DNA of 64,000 bases from positions 46,272,572 through 46,336,571 of the forward strand of contig NC_060059.1 in NCBI RefSeq assembly GCF_020283565.1, given 5' to 3'. The notes below the pieces were generated by a model. It did no database searches and was not told where the DNA came from. It saw nothing but the letters and a program-made list of their open reading frames with translations. Shown in pieces: positions 32,435-45,539 of the stretch (its first letter is position 1; every line of letters begins with the position of its first letter). Made by a program: the position numbers and the translations under genes. This DNA is from Trifolium pratense (taxonomy: Eukaryota > Streptophyta > Magnoliopsida > Fabales > Fabaceae).

Positions 32435-35101
32435 CTAGGGTTTCTTAAGGAAAGCTAAGAGTTGGTCAAATTTGTCATTCAGCGATCCCACATTGGAAAC
32501 TAGACCATCCACTTTGGATTCCAGGTTGAGGTGAGCTGTCCTTTGCCTTTCTAAACCTTCTTGTTGCTCCCTCAGAGCTTCTTGAAAGATCTGTAACTGA
32601 TCAACAACTACAGGAGCTTGATCTTCAACCATAGGTGCCTTGCCTTTATCAGAGGAGGGTTCACCTTCCTCTTGATACTCAATCATCAGGACATCATCCT
32701 GATTCAGTACATCCAGTACATCCTCTTCTGGGGCATCCTCTTGATGTAGCTCATTTGCCAACTGGGCAACTCTAGCAGCAGCTTCTTCCAGACGTTCCTT
32801 CTCAACCCTGTGAGCTTCAAGACTCTGAAAAAGCTTGGAATCAACCCAGCAGACCTTGAAAGCAGTTAAACGTTGTTCAGCAGCAGCAAGGGCTGCAAGC
32901 TTAGCACGCTCAGATTCTTCATGATTGAAAGACGTTAACCTCTTCAACTCAGCCCTAGCCAAACTGACCTTCATGAAGCTTATAACATCCAGATCTCTTC
33001 TTCCAACGACAGCCTTAATCTCTTCAGCAGCATCATCCAAAGCATTGCAAATCCTTGCCTTAATGCTTGACACTTCTAGGTCCACATCAGAAGGACATAC
33101 TAAAAACCTGTCCTTTAACAGAGATAATCTAACCAAGTCATCATGAAACTGAGTGGATAGATTACTAAAAGGGTTAGATGATGAGGGTGAAGGATTGGGA
33201 ATGGTAGAGAGGTTTGGTGTTTCAGTAGCAGGGTTGTCAATAATAACAACTTCTGCCTCTGAAGGCTTGGGGGCACAAGTATGAATACGCTCAGGAGAAG
33301 TATATTCAGCACTTGGTTGAGGTTGAGGTTCAGGAATTGGTTCAGAAGTTGGTTCAACAGTTGGTTCAGGGTTTGATTGTTCAGGGGATTTAAGTTGGGA
33401 TGATGGTTCAGCAGATTTAATTGGAGATGGTTGTTTTGTGGTTGAAGCTTGTTCAGGGTTAGGAATAAGTGATTCAGGTTCAGATGTTGAGATGATAGGT
33501 GTTTCTTTTTGGGGTTGAGGTTGAGGTGATTTAGGTTTAGGGGGTGATGAAGGTTTCTGGGTGAAGGTTTGATTATTTAGAGGATCTGGACTAAGATGTT
33601 TCTCTAGTTCAGACAAAGGGTTGTCAGAGGTTGGAATATTAGAGGTTGGAAGTACAGTTCTGAGTGGTTTGGTGTAACCTATTCCAATCTCAGTTTCATT
33701 AAAGATGTACTTAGAAGACTTACCTTTACCTTTAGGAACAGGAACAAGTCTTCTACGAAGTCTTTCAGCTAGTGTCTCTTCATCAGACTCAGTCTCATCT
33801 TCAGATTCAGACTCTTCAGATGAGCTGTCAACTTCAACAACTATAGGCTCTTTGGAAGCTCCTTTAGCAGCCTTGGTTGCAGTTTCTTCATGCTTCTTCT
33901 TGGTTCTCTGTTCAGCATCAGCTTGCTCCACCTTAATCCTCTTCTGAGCCAAGAGATCTGGCTTAGGTTGATCATCTTGAGAAACAACCTTTCTCTTAGG
34001 TCTCCTTGTAGGATTATACATATTTTCAGGAGCAGGAGGAATCATACTCCTATCAACAATGAATCCTTCTTTTCTGAGCACTTCCAAATAGTCCTGAATG
34101 ATGTGCTCAGCATCAGCTTCTGAAATAACTGGATATCCATCCACATACAAACGATCTTCAAGACGAGCAGATAATTCTTGTGGAGGTGGAACTAGCTTTG
34201 TAGAAATAAGACGCATCTTGGTAAGGAAACTGGCATGTAGAATTTCAGGCGAGAACTTCTTCTCCACAAGTTCTGGATGAAATTTCTTTAAGTTCTGAAC
34301 AACATGACCTTGATGCAGAAGGTCTGATAGCAGCCTAGGATAAACAATAGTTGTTTTCCTCTGAGATTTGCTAGCAAAGATTGCTTCACATATCCTTTCA
34401 AAAAAGTAGTCTCTAAGATTCACCTTCTTTCCTGTCAGAAGGAAATACAGCAGATGACGATGAGTCCAGGAGATTGTATCAGTCCCACCAACCCTTGGAC
34501 TGATAGCTGCTAAGATGATCTTGAAAAGAACTCTGCATTCATCAGTCAGTCCTTTGACTTTGCCTTTCAATGAAAAATCAGTGCAGATGAGATGCAGAAG
34601 ATCATCTCTGTATCTGGTATCCTTCTCAAAAGCATCTAACTCTATCCCAGAGTTAGGCAAACCAAGTAAAGCATTGAAGTGAATAGGCGAGAATGCCATA
34701 TTCATTCCACAGATATTTGACCTAATCTGTATACCAGTGAATTCCAACAGACCCATTTCCTTCCTAGTTTTTCCTTTCAGACTAGGATTCCTCTCAATTG
34801 CAGCAATTTCTTCCTTCTTAGCTTCATGCTTGTCAAAAACCTTAGCTTTCATCCAGAATTTCTTCAGCAAATCTGGATATATAGGACCATTAAGCATGTC
34901 GAAGTACTTATCCCATCCCTGAGTGATAAAGTACTTTTTAACGTCAAACCCATTAGCTTGTAGACCGTCGAAATCAACCATCTTCTCTGAAAGAAAAGTG
35001 AGTTCAGATTCTGGAAACTCCATCTCGTTTCCAACGATCTGAAGATTTTTGAACATAAACGGTGGAATCTTTGTTGACGAAGAAGATGAAGCACCAGCCA
35101 T
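32435..35101 (-). CDS. Envelope-like (third) ORF of the SIRE/Maximus element
   Basis: 888 codons, uninterrupted, starting 454 bp after the pol stop, the place of the 'env-like' ORF of SIRE/Maximus elements. Residues ~40-340 form a globular domain (GWDKYFDMLNGPIYPDLLKK, ICGMNMAFSPIHFNALLGLP, YPRLLSDLLHQGHVV) of the kind seen in many plant transposon-encoded proteins. Residues ~360-640 are low-complexity (acidic SSEESESEDETESDEE, a basic RRR patch, then Pro/Ser/Gln repeats). The end (~690-888) is predicted coiled coil by heptad pattern. I see no signal peptide or membrane span, so an envelope function is doubtful. It is expressed in the element's own sense; intactness suggests past selection or recent insertion. 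Confidence 0.75.
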   Translation of the reverse strand: MAGASSSSSTKIPPFMFKNLQIVGNEMEFPESELTFLSEKMVDFDGLQANGFDVKKYFITQGWDKYFDMLNGPIYPDLLKKFWMKAKVFDKHEAKKEEIAAIERNPSLKGKTRKEMGLLEFTGIQIRSNICGMNMAFSPIHFNALLGLPNSGIELDAFEKDTRYRDDLLHLICTDFSLKGKVKGLTDECRVLFKIILAAISPRVGGTDTISWTHRHLLYFLLTGKKVNLRDYFFERICEAIFASKSQRKTTIVYPRLLSDLLHQGHVVQNLKKFHPELVEKKFSPEILHASFLTKMRLISTKLVPPPQELSARLEDRLYVDGYPVISEADAEHIIQDYLEVLRKEGFIVDRSMIPPAPENMYNPTRRPKRKVVSQDDQPKPDLLAQKRIKVEQADAEQRTKKKHEETATKAAKGASKEPIVVEVDSSSEESESEDETESDEETLAERLRRRLVPVPKGKGKSSKYIFNETEIGIGYTKPLRTVLPTSNIPTSDNPLSELEKHLSPDPLNNQTFTQKPSSPPKPKSPQPQPQKETPIISTSEPESLIPNPEQASTTKQPSPIKSAEPSSQLKSPEQSNPEPTVEPTSEPIPEPQPQPSAEYTSPERIHTCAPKPSEAEVVIIDNPATETPNLSTIPNPSPSSSNPFSNLSTQFHDDLVRLSLLKDRFLVCPSDVDLEVSSIKARICNALDDAAEEIKAVVGRRDLDVISFMKVSLARAELKRLTSFNHEESERAKLAALAAAEQRLTAFKVCWVDSKLFQSLEAHRVEKERLEEAAARVAQLANELHQEDAPEEDVLDVLNQDDVLMIEYQEEGEPSSDKGKAPMVEDQAPVVVDQLQIFQEALREQQEGLERQRTAHLNLESKVDGLVSNVGSLNDKFDQLLAFLKKP

Positions 35102-35555
35102 TGTTGGAGATTAGGGTAGGGTTTGGAACTAATGAGAGAGAAAGAAAGTTTGTTGAAGGTTTAGAGAGAAAAGAAAGTGTAGGTTGTGAGAGTGAGAAGT
35201 GTGCAAGTGTATTGTGTAAGTTTTATTTAAATGCACACAGTTAACACAAAAATAGCAAATTTGGGAAGTTACGCTAATTGACAGAAAGTTGAATACCAAA
35301 AATCATCATTAACCACCCACTACCTGACACACGTAGACCACGTGCAGAAACTTACTCGGTAACTGCTATTTTAATGGACAACTGTTCAGCAGCGAATGCT
35401 AAACGTTTCCCACTTAAATAGTTCAGAGCCTCTGAGATATTTAAAATTCTCTATCAGAGTTAAGTACTTCAGAGCTTGTGTTTCAGATGTTCTGAATCAT
35501 AAGTTCTGATATACATAACCTCTTACACTTTAATTGCCAAAAAAAAAAAAAATTT

Positions 35556-38500
35556 TCATTCAGAGATTGAAAACATGTTCAGATGTTTCTTTATAAAATC
35601 AAATCTTTCAACAGATAAAGCTTTAGTAAATATATCAGCCCATTGATTTTCAGTATCAACAAACTTAATATCTATAATGCCTCTCTGAACATAATCTCTG
35701 ATAAAATGGTGTTTGATTTCAATATGTTTGGCTCTAGAGTGTAGGACAGGATTTTTAGATAAATGAATGGCTGCAGTATTATCACAATATAAAGGAATAT
35801 TGTTACTGCTTACCTGATAATCTTCTAACTGATATTTTAGCCAGAGTAGTTGTGTGCAACACTTAGCTGCTGAAATGTATTCTGCTTCTGCTGTAGACAA
35901 AGCTATAGTAGTTTGTCTTTTACTAGCCCAGGAGATAAGGTTTTCACCAACAAATTGACAATTGCCACTTGTGGATTTTCTTTCAATTTTATCTCCAGCA
36001 TAGTCAGCATCACAGAATCCATTTAGCACATAATCATTGGATTTCTTATAGAGAAGTCCAAGATTAGTTGTTCCTTTCAGATACCTAAAGATTCTCTTTA
36101 CAGCAGTAAGATGAGATTCTCTGGGATCCGACTGGAATCTTGCACATAAGCAAACACTGAATAAAATATCTGGTCTAGAGGCTGTCAGATAGAGTAAGGA
36201 ACCAATCATACCTCTGTAGACCTTTTGATCTACTTTTCCTTCTTCTTCTGACTTGCTCATGTTGGTAGTTGGATGCATAAGAGTGTTCATTATCTTGCAA
36301 TCATCTAGGTTGAATTTCTTCAGAAGTTCCTTGGTATACTTTGATTGATGAACATAAGTTCCTTCCTTCTTCTGATTGATTTGAATTCCAAGAAAGAACT
36401 TCAATTCTCCCATCATGCTCATTTCAAATTCATCCTGCATTATCTTAGAAAAGTTCTTGCACAAGGAAGCATTAGTTGAACCAAAAATAATATCATCAAC
36501 ATAAATTTGAATGATTAAAATGTCTTCTTTGGTTGTTTTTCTAAAGAGTGTGCAGTCAACCTTCCCTTTTTCAAAACCCTTTTCAAGAAGGAAATTACTG
36601 AGTCTATCATACCAAGCTCTTGGAGCTTGTTTCAGACCATATAGTGATTTCTTCAATTTGAAAACATGTTCTGGATTTGAGATATCTTCAAAACCAGGGG
36701 GTTGCTTAACATACACTTCTTCAGAAATAAAACCATTTAAGAAGGCACTCTTAACATCCATTTGATACAAAGTTATTCCATGATTAACAGCATAAGATAG
36801 AAGTAACCTGATTGCTTCAAGTCTAGCAACTGGTGCAAAGGTTTCAGTATAGTCAATCCCCTCTTGCTGACTATAACCTTGTGCGACCAATCTAGCCTTG
36901 TTTCTTACCACTTCACCTTGTTCATTCAGCTTGTTTCTGAATACCCATTTTGTTCCAATAATGTTCTTGTGTGAAGGTTTAGGCACTAGAGTCCACACAT
37001 CATTCCTTTGAAATTGATTCAGCTCTTCTTGCATTGCTACAATCCAAGCATCATCTTTCAGAGCTTCATCAATCTTTGAAGGTTCCATCATTGAGATAAG
37101 ACCAACTAAAGATTCCTCATTTCTTAGTTGAGATCTTGTCTTCCTTGGACTATCCTTGTTGCCTAAGATCAGTTCCTCTGGATGTGATGATTTGTATTTG
37201 AAGGTATTTCTTGGGGGCTCATCATCTTCAGACTCATCAACATCAGGTTCAGCAGTTGCTTCAGTTCTTTGTTGTTCAGAGTCTGTAGGAACTGTTATGT
37301 TCAGAGGTTCTTCAGAGAATGGATGTTCTGAGTAGTTTGGAATGTCTGAATATTGATCCTCTGATACCTGAAATCTAGACAAACCTTCCACAAGCTCTGA
37401 CACTTGGTCAGGCTCTTTGTCATCAAATTTGACATGCATGGTTTCTTCCACAGTATGTGTTTCAGAAATATACAGTCTGTATGCTTTTGAGCGTTCAGAA
37501 TATCCTATAAAGATACCCTTATAACCTCTAGCATCAAATTTCTTTAGATGGACTTTGTTATTTAAGATGTAACACGTACATCCAAACTGATGAAAATAAG
37601 AAATATCAGGTTTTCTTCCTTTGAACAATTCATAAGCAGTTTTGTTCAACTTAGATCTGATATAGATTCTATTTTGAACATAACATGCTGTGTTTACAGC
37701 TTCTGCCCATAAAAACTTTGCTACATTTGTTTCATGCATCATGGTTCTGGCCATTTCTTGCAGAGTTCTATTCTTCCTTTCTACAACCCCATTTTGTTGA
37801 GGAGTTCTAGGAGAAGAGAATTCATGCAGAATGCCATATTTTTCACAAAAGTTTTCAAAAGGTTCATTTTCAAATTCTCCACCATGATCACTTCTAACTT
37901 TTAAAATAGTGTAGCCTTTTTCATTTTGAATTTGTTTGCAGAAGATGCTAAACTCATCATAAGCTTCATCTTTTGTTCATAGGAATTTTACCCAAGTCCA
38001 TCTACTGTAGTCATCAACAATCACTAATCCATACTTCTTTCCACTGATAGAGGCAGTGTGAACTGGCCCAAAAAGATCAATGTGAAGAAGTTCCAATGGT
38101 CTTGAGGTAGAGACAATGTTCTTAGGTTTAAAAGATGATTTTGTAATCTTTCCTTTTTGACATGAACCACAAAGTGTGTTTGAGTGATATTTGATTTTAG
38201 GTAAACCTCTGACAAGGTCAAGCTTGCTAAGCTTAGAGATTAACCTCCAGTTAGCATGGCCTAACCTCTTATGCCAGATCCATTTTTCTTCACTCAAGGT
38301 CAAAAGACACAACACTCTTTGTTCATTCAAGTCAGAAAGATTAATTTTATAAACATTATTCTTTCTCAGACCTTTGAATACCATGGAGTTATCAGATTGT
38401 TTAGACACAGTACATGATTCCTTATTAAAGACAACTACATAACCATTGTCGCAAAATTGACTTATGCTCAATAAGTTATGTTTGAGTCCATCAACTAACC

Positions 38501-38714
38501 AAACATCATTAATGGATAGGGAAGAATTACCTACTGTACCTGTACCTATTATCTTTCCTTTTTGATTACCTCCAAAGCCAACAGATCCTCCTTCTTTCAT
38601 AGTCAGCTTAGAAAAAAGTTGTTTGTCACCAGTCATATGCCTTGAACATCCACTGTCCAAATACCATGAGTGATTCATGATACTTCTTTGAGTGGCAGGC
38701 TGTATGAGAAACAA
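35556..38714 (-). pseudogene. SIRE/Maximus pol (PR-INT-RT-RH), one nonsense codon
   Basis: One frame from 38714 to 35556 with a single TGA at 37979-37977, where relatives have Arg ([14 protein letters not shown]), so a CGA-to-TGA change is likely. Order: aspartic protease (WYLDSGCSRHMTG), GAG-pre-integrase zinc motif (HKRLGHANWR .. CGSCQKGK), integrase DDE ([27 protein letters not shown]), reverse transcriptase ([26 protein letters not shown], active site [10 protein letters not shown]) and RNase H ([33 protein letters not shown]). The frame starts only after a TGA at 38721, and gag ends at TAA 38717-38719 in another frame, so an indel or frameshift separates gag from pol here. Confidence 0.92.
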
Positions 38715-38747
38715 CTTTAATCATTGCGATAGAATTCTTCATCAAGG

Positions 38748-40143
38748 TGAAGGGATTTAAGAGGGGTTTTTCAAAATAATTAATCCTCTTAGCGGAACAA
38801 TCCCGATGAACGGATCTTGATTAAACCATTAATCACAAATCAAAGAACACAAAACCACAAGTTTATGTGTTTACCTCTTGAAGTGCAGAATCTTTGAGGT
38901 AGAAACTGTTTCTGATCACGAGCAAAGCAAAGTAGCGATGCATCTACTCAGTCCACACGAACAGAACTTCTCCGATGAATGGTGCTAGCCAATTCCACCA
39001 GAGATTCAGAGAGAATAGGGTTTAGAGAGCGGCGGCTAGGTTTCACTTTGTAAATTAGGTTAAAAAGCTTACAAAACTTCATCACAAGGGTTCTATTTAT
39101 AGAAGCACTTGTGTGGTCATCAAACCAAGCACTGCACCGTACCTTACGGTGGACCGCATTTCTCTATTTTCATAAATTAAATAATAAGTCATACTTAATT
39201 ATTTAATTACTAATAAGTCCTACTTATTATTTTATAAATAAGTCTTACCTATTTATTTCTCTCATCTATCTGTTCTTTGTGTGTGACCCTATAGGTTCTC
39301 GTAACGTTGGCAATAATATTAAATCACATATTTAATATTATAAACAGTGAGCGGTATCTAGCAACACATCACTGTTACCCAAGTGATGAGAATGTCATGT
39401 GATCTGACGAAACCTTTCTGTGATAACGATCGTGTGTATAATTACCCCTTTGCCCTTATGTCTATATTGAACACAAGGCATAGTATGTCACCCTTGTTAA
39501 GTTCAATATTGGGCCCATAGACATATCTCCTGTTATGTAGGAGGGGCAAATTCCATCTAGGTCACTCATGTCCCTCAGCATGATTCGTGGAATACCCATC
39601 AACCAACTTTATAGTCATCCTGTTACGGATAACGTTTGAATGGCAACAAGGTAATACACTCCTACATCTAGGGTACATAGTGATTTCAGGTCGAAGGGTG
39701 GAATACACCATTATCACTATGAGAATAACTTATGACACTTTTCATAACATACCATGTAGTATTCTCATGGCGGGTCAATCCAATATAAATATTACTCCTA
39801 ACATTTATATCTATGTGAAGACTTGATATCTCATATCCATGACTCGTGAGATGAGGTCATCAGTCTACTCACATAATAGTCTCTATGTTTTATCGTTATC
39901 CCACATCACAGTAAAACTTGACTATGGATACTTTAAGAATAGTGTCCTTATGTTTAATGGAGTCTCACTATTAAGTCACACTTAATGTTCCATTAATTAG
40001 ACTAGCTATTCTAGGGACTTTATTAGTTTCAAATAAACATAATAAAGAAATGCCTTATTATATATATTAAATACATAAATCAAAGTCATCATACAAAAGA
40101 CGATTCTATCAAAATAGATTGGCTTTTAGGGCTTACTCCAACA
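38748..40143 (-). repeat. 3' LTR of element A
   Basis: 1396 bp, TGAAGG .. CCAACA on the plus strand; the PPT lies immediately to its right. Confidence 0.9.
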
Positions 40144-40155
40144 ATCTCCCACTAG

Positions 40156-43100
40156 CACTAAAGCCAATCAGATATTAACTCAACATCTATTGGACTAGCT
40201 TCATCATCAAGCATATTCTATGCAAGATTTTCTATTAGTGGATAAGGAACTCTTTCCTATGTTGGTACCCGATACATCTTTCAATTCACACTTTTGATCT
40301 TCTATCAAAAGGAAATAAAGTGTCAAAACTTGTATTTGAATCGTTGGTGAGATCTGGTTTTCCGTTGCTTGCAAAATTAAACCATTACCATCTTTAATGA
40401 GGTCAAGGGAATCTGCAATGTAAGGAAAACAATTTTCTTCCTCATCTTATGAGACAAACGATTCAAATCATATATTTGACCTTTGTAATAGATATATCAA
40501 TCTTCTGAAGCTTTTAAGCTTACAGATTTGACATCCAAGCATAAAGTTTATTCCAGACTACAAACTGGTTATACTGTTTTTGGTTTGGAAAATCAATATC
40601 ATTGTAACTCATTTACAATGATCCTTTCCAGATCCAATCAAGAAGCCATCCTTAGTCCTTTTAAGATATCCATGGATATTCTTGATGGTGATCTAATGAC
40701 AATCACTAGAAATAATTTGGTACATATTGTTTATGCTAATAGCATATAGTACATCTGGTCTAGTACATATCATGATGTACATGATCAATCCAATTGCCAA
40801 AGCATTTGGTTACTCCTCATGCATCCCTTTCTCGTCTAATGAGGTTGGATATTGTCTTTGAGACAAAATACATCATGTGACGTATGCAATGATTTCAATA
40901 AAATTAAGCACACGAGGTGTCTGTACACTTCATCAAATATGTATGTAGGCTAAGGTTGAGATATGTCAACAATCTATCTCTATAGATTTTGATTCCTATC
41001 TTTTAGGAAGTCTCACCTAAGCATTTAATCAAGAAACAATTACCTAATCATGTCTTACATGTGTAGTGTATGAAAATTGTCTTGATGATCAGTATGTCAT
41101 CCACATACAATACCAGATTAATTTAAATACTCCCACTGAATTTCTTGGGTGCACAAGATTTCCTTTATTAATCTTAGTTTTCATAAAACTTGATCAACGA
41201 AACCGATAATTCAACTTTGAGAAATTTTAACAAATTCATAAATGAATTTTGTAATTTTTACACTTTCTAGCATCCTTTAGATTAACGAAACCCCATCCAT
41301 ATGTCAAATACATATGTAAGGTCATTCCAATTAAGGAATGTAACCTCGTTGTCCATCTGCCAGAACTCGTAATAAAAGATACAACAATTGCAAGTGAAAT
41401 CAAATGAGTTTAAGTACTATGATTGAAATAAAGGTTTCATCATTTGTGTGAAACTTTTCACATCCAATCACACCATAAAGGTATTCACAATACCATCCAT
41501 GTGAGTCTTTACAACAAGACCCAATTTCATCATATGGGTCTTACCCATTTAGATGTCAAAACCAATATCAATATATGGTTTGTGTACATGGACTCTATTT
41601 AAGATTCCGCCACTTCTCAGAATTTAGGTCACTCACGACCTCCTAATAAGTCACATTTTCATCTTCTATGAGCATCAGATCACCTTGTTGAGTCATGGTA
41701 AAACCATGTCTCTCAACCGTGTGATATGACATATCTGACTTATATAGGTCTTGTGCTACTCGAATTGGTGATCCAATAACAACCCTTGTGGAACTGATTC
41801 CTTGTTCATTCTCAAAAGATATGTATTTTGTGGTACTTGAATTTACTCAAGTTCTACATTACTCCCACTATCTATTCTAGAGACACATTCCTTCTAAAGG
41901 AATATTTTAATTCTAGTAACAAAACAACTTTTGTCATAGTGAGCGTTGTAGAATTAGTATTCCTGAGTTTCTTTAGGATACCTCCACAAATACACATTCA
42001 TCCAAGTCGGAATTAAGTTTATCTAATAAACCTTACAATCCAAACTATCATAAAGTCGAACTAGGTACTCTTACCTCCATATCAAATATGGTGTCTTTAT
42101 GATTTCTTTTATTGGAACTTTTGTGGGTAAATAATAACTCTAATTAAAATAGATTTTCGAAAGAGTCGCTGGAGATATAAACTAACTATCTTATTTGTAA
42201 TCATGTTAAACATGATGTAATATTAATAGTTGTTACTATACTCCTTGTCTAAGTATTTACCATTACGACTTGTTCGTATGGTCTTAATACTTTTCAAAAT
42301 TATTCCTTTACTTCATTCATAAATTCTTTGAACAAATTCAAAGAATCATACTTTGTGTCAACCACACATATTCACAACTACTAAGCTAATTAGTAATGTA
42401 AATGAAGTAAAAGAAATAAAATTATATCTAGCAAATAATTAGTTTAGTGGTTCATATACATCTCATATGTATATATTTCAAATAGATCAAATGTCACTTT
42501 GCCTTAGTTGGTAATTGACATACTGAACTATTTTTCAAAAGTGGAACTCACATCCTTCAAATGATATAAATCAAATGAGTCCAAAAATTCCTATCCATGG
42601 AGTATGGAAATGTGTGTCTCACCTATTAGTACTAAACAATATTAATTGCCACTAATTTACAAGGTTCAAATCTTATTTGATCCTTATTCATCATTGTTAT
42701 AGATAAGGTTATCAAGTTGATGGAACTCAATTCCATTACTCAATTAGAACAATAGAATAGAAAACATTATTTGGATAATGAAACAACACTTGTCTATTAT
42801 TCAAACAAACAGTCCTTTCTCTTGTCAATACAAGATTTAGGTCCAATGTTTCTATTATTAAATGAAACATAATAACAATTATTTGGTTCCATGTCAAACT
42901 CAACTTCTACGATCAATGAAACTATTTCATTCTAAACGTAGGTTGACTTTATCTATGGTCAAATTTTCACTTATTTAAAACAACTTCATATTTCAACAAA
43001 TATGAAATTAACAACTGGTATCATATACCTAAGATAAAAAGTGGATAATTTAACTTTCTATAACAAGGTCTATGAAGAAGTCTTACTTCTTTCTTCCACT

Positions 43101-43721
43101 TTAACTCTTTCAAAATCATTAGTAGTTTTTCTCGTATTTGAGAGAACAATTCTCAATACATGTACCAATTCAGAAACTCCTTTCTGAACTATTTATCCTT
43201 CGTAAGGACATTTTACAGTAAAATATAAAATATATGCCAAATATATCTAACTACGAAAATAAGAATATTTGTATCATGATTAAAACATATTTAACTAGGT
43301 CTTTAATTAAATATGCTCCCACTATTTTACTTAAACCAAATGACCCTCGACATTTGATTCGGAAAATCCCGTTGGAAGATTTTCTAGTGGGAATGAGATC
43401 CATATTTTACTATGTTCTAAGTCAGCGTTGGACTGATTACACAAAACATAGTTATTTTAGGTAGGAAACTCTTTTCCAATTGTATCTCATACAACTCTCA
43501 TATCCTTTCCGTTGGGTGAATAACACTTATTTTAATCCATCATATGGAGTAACCCAACAATTGCTTCTAAAATCATATAATCATATTATATTTCTTTTAG
43601 TTAAGTTAGACCCAATGAATAGCAATCGGGTAAACTGGTTACCTCACCGCAACTTATCAATATAGACAATGCACTTTACGTTGGCAAAACCTACATTGAT
43701 CGATATTGATCTTGAAGGGTG
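40156..43721 (-). pseudogene. Decayed Copia pol in element A
   Basis: Riddled with stops and frameshifts. The RT active-site segment is readable on the minus strand at 41110-41081 (LYVDDILIIK), and surrounding fragments have Copia-like wording. The rest could not be assigned domain by domain. Confidence 0.65.
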
Positions 43722-45480
43722 CACTAGTAAAAATATGACATATTACTTAAGAAGTTTACATCTGTGGAACATATGTCAGATGTAATAAGCTATATGGAGT
43801 AGGGTTTTCATCTGGTTTCAATATCCACAGAAGTGAAAAATACATAGACACAACTTTTTACATCTGGTCATAATATAATCAGAAGCAAAGCTGAATGCGG
43901 TGGCAATCCTGTAATTATGGTGAGAATTGTGTAACTCGCAGTACTATCATGATCTCACTCATCTCTCTCACGCACTGCTCACTCGATTTCTCTCACTTCT
44001 CACTCGAACCCTAGCGGCCTTATCTCTCTCACGATCGATCTCGTCTTCTCTCTCACTAATCTCACTCGAACTCGGCGGCGTCATCTCTCTCACCGACCTT
44101 ACGTACTCGCTCATCTTTGTCGTCTCTCTGTCTCACTGAAACACGAATTGATGGCTGAATCGGAAATTCCAAAACCCAGTGAAACATGAATTGAAGGTTG
44201 AAGCACTCATATCTGTCTTCTCTCTCGTTTCATCTTCTCTAGCCCTAAACCCAGAGAAAAGGTCAAACCCTAATTTACTCATGGTTTTTTTGAGTTAATT
44301 ACTTTGTTTGGTTTTTGATTTCAATGGTATTGAGGAGTGATATATTATGAATTATGAATAATTTTTTGTTTGATTATGAATAATTTTTTTAGTTGGGTTT
44401 TTGAATTTAGTGGTATTGTGTTCAAATTAGCTTCAATTTTATGGTTTTCATAATTAAATTAGGTCCTTTGAGTGATTCAGTTTGTGTTCAACTTATTGTT
44501 CAATTGTTTTACTCTATAATCCTCTTATTGATAGTGTGTATGGAAAACATGGAAGATCAATCCCTTGAATCTACAGTTTTTATTCAGGAGGAAAATCATA
44601 ATCACATGGCTGTATTTAAATTGCAGAAAGCATACAAGAGTTTTCGCACACGAAGAAAGCTACCTGAGTATGCAATTCTTCTTGAACAAATCTGGTATGT
44701 TATATTTACTTAATATTGGGAAGTTTTGCACTCAATTGTACACAAATTTAATTTCATGTGTTTTAATTTTGATCTTTTGTTTTAACCATATATAGGTGAA
44801 GCTTTTAGATTTTGTTGAACTAAAGCAGCTCGATACCTTTCTTTGACATTGAGAAACATGAAACTACGATTTTGCGTTGGTCTATAGCTAGGACAATAGC
44901 TACTAAGGTTAGTAAAGGTTTATCAAAACATGTTAAAGTTAGTTAAGGTTGAACTAAAGATTTACAAATTACAAGAACAAGAAAATCAAAATGATTCCAG
45001 TCAAATTACAAGAGCAAGAAAATCAAAATGAGATCTTGTTCATGAGTTTCATATTCATTGGGATCCTTTGAGTGTAAATTATATTGTTTTCTAAGATATG
45101 TTCTGTTTTGTGAAAGCCACTGGTAGTGTGTAGTAATTACATTTATTGGAAAGTGGAAACTATGTTTGATAATGATATAGTATATTTTTTCAAGGTCACT
45201 TACATGCTTCATGAATACGAGATCATTAAGGATTTGAAGAAGTTACTGAATTGGTGTCTGACTTACCTTTAAATATATCTAAAAATATATCTGAAGCTTG
45301 TACAATATTGGGACTGCATTGTGTTCTTGTTACTTGTCAATGCATTAATTTGGCTTTCAGCTAGCTGAAGTTGTTTTGTTGCGTTCCTCTGTACAGTGAG
45401 TTTGATTCGTGTCAGTGCGCATTGAATTATGCTTTTATATGTTCAACAAAGCCTGATTTAAGGGATTTTAAATGTTGGAA
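43722..45480 (+). mobile_element. CACTA (En/Spm-like) element fragment carrying a gene piece
   Basis: Begins CACTAGTAAAAATATG at 43722, the canonical CACTA terminus, followed by subterminal repeats of ACATCTG/CAGATGTA (about 43758-43875). Then a leader-like Ser/Leu-coding CT-rich stretch and an IQM-type gene fragment. No TAGTG-type right terminus was found, so the right border given is only where element A-like sequence seems to resume. Confidence 0.6.
44540..44925 (+). pseudogene. Captured IQM-type (IQ-motif calmodulin-binding) gene fragment
   Basis: The exon from ATG 44540 to 44694 encodes NHMAVFKLQKAYKSFRTRRK and LPEYAILLEQIW, the IQ-motif region typical of plant IQM proteins. An intron (GTATGT .. 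TATATAG, 44695-44795) follows, then exon sequence from 44796 reading KLLDFVELK and, after a frameshift, [19 protein letters not shown] and KVSKGLS, again IQM-like. One base is missing at the exon junction and the second exon has a frameshift, so it is non-functional. Retention of the intron shows capture from genomic DNA, not from mRNA. Confidence 0.7.
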
Positions 45481-45539
45481 AGCTTTCAACTTAATATTTC
45501 TTTTAAGGGATTTTAATTAAATTTAATCTCACGGTATTT

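Noticed and set aside
39587..39826. 79-codon ORF present identically at 47861-48100
   Set aside because: Both lie at the same place in the two LTRs of element A. The identity comes from LTR duplication and the frame has no family pattern.
45119..45129. TAGTG as the right terminus of the CACTA element
   Set aside because: Only the five bases match; the adjoining sequence does not resemble the left terminus ACTAGTAAAAAT, and no 3-bp TSD fits.
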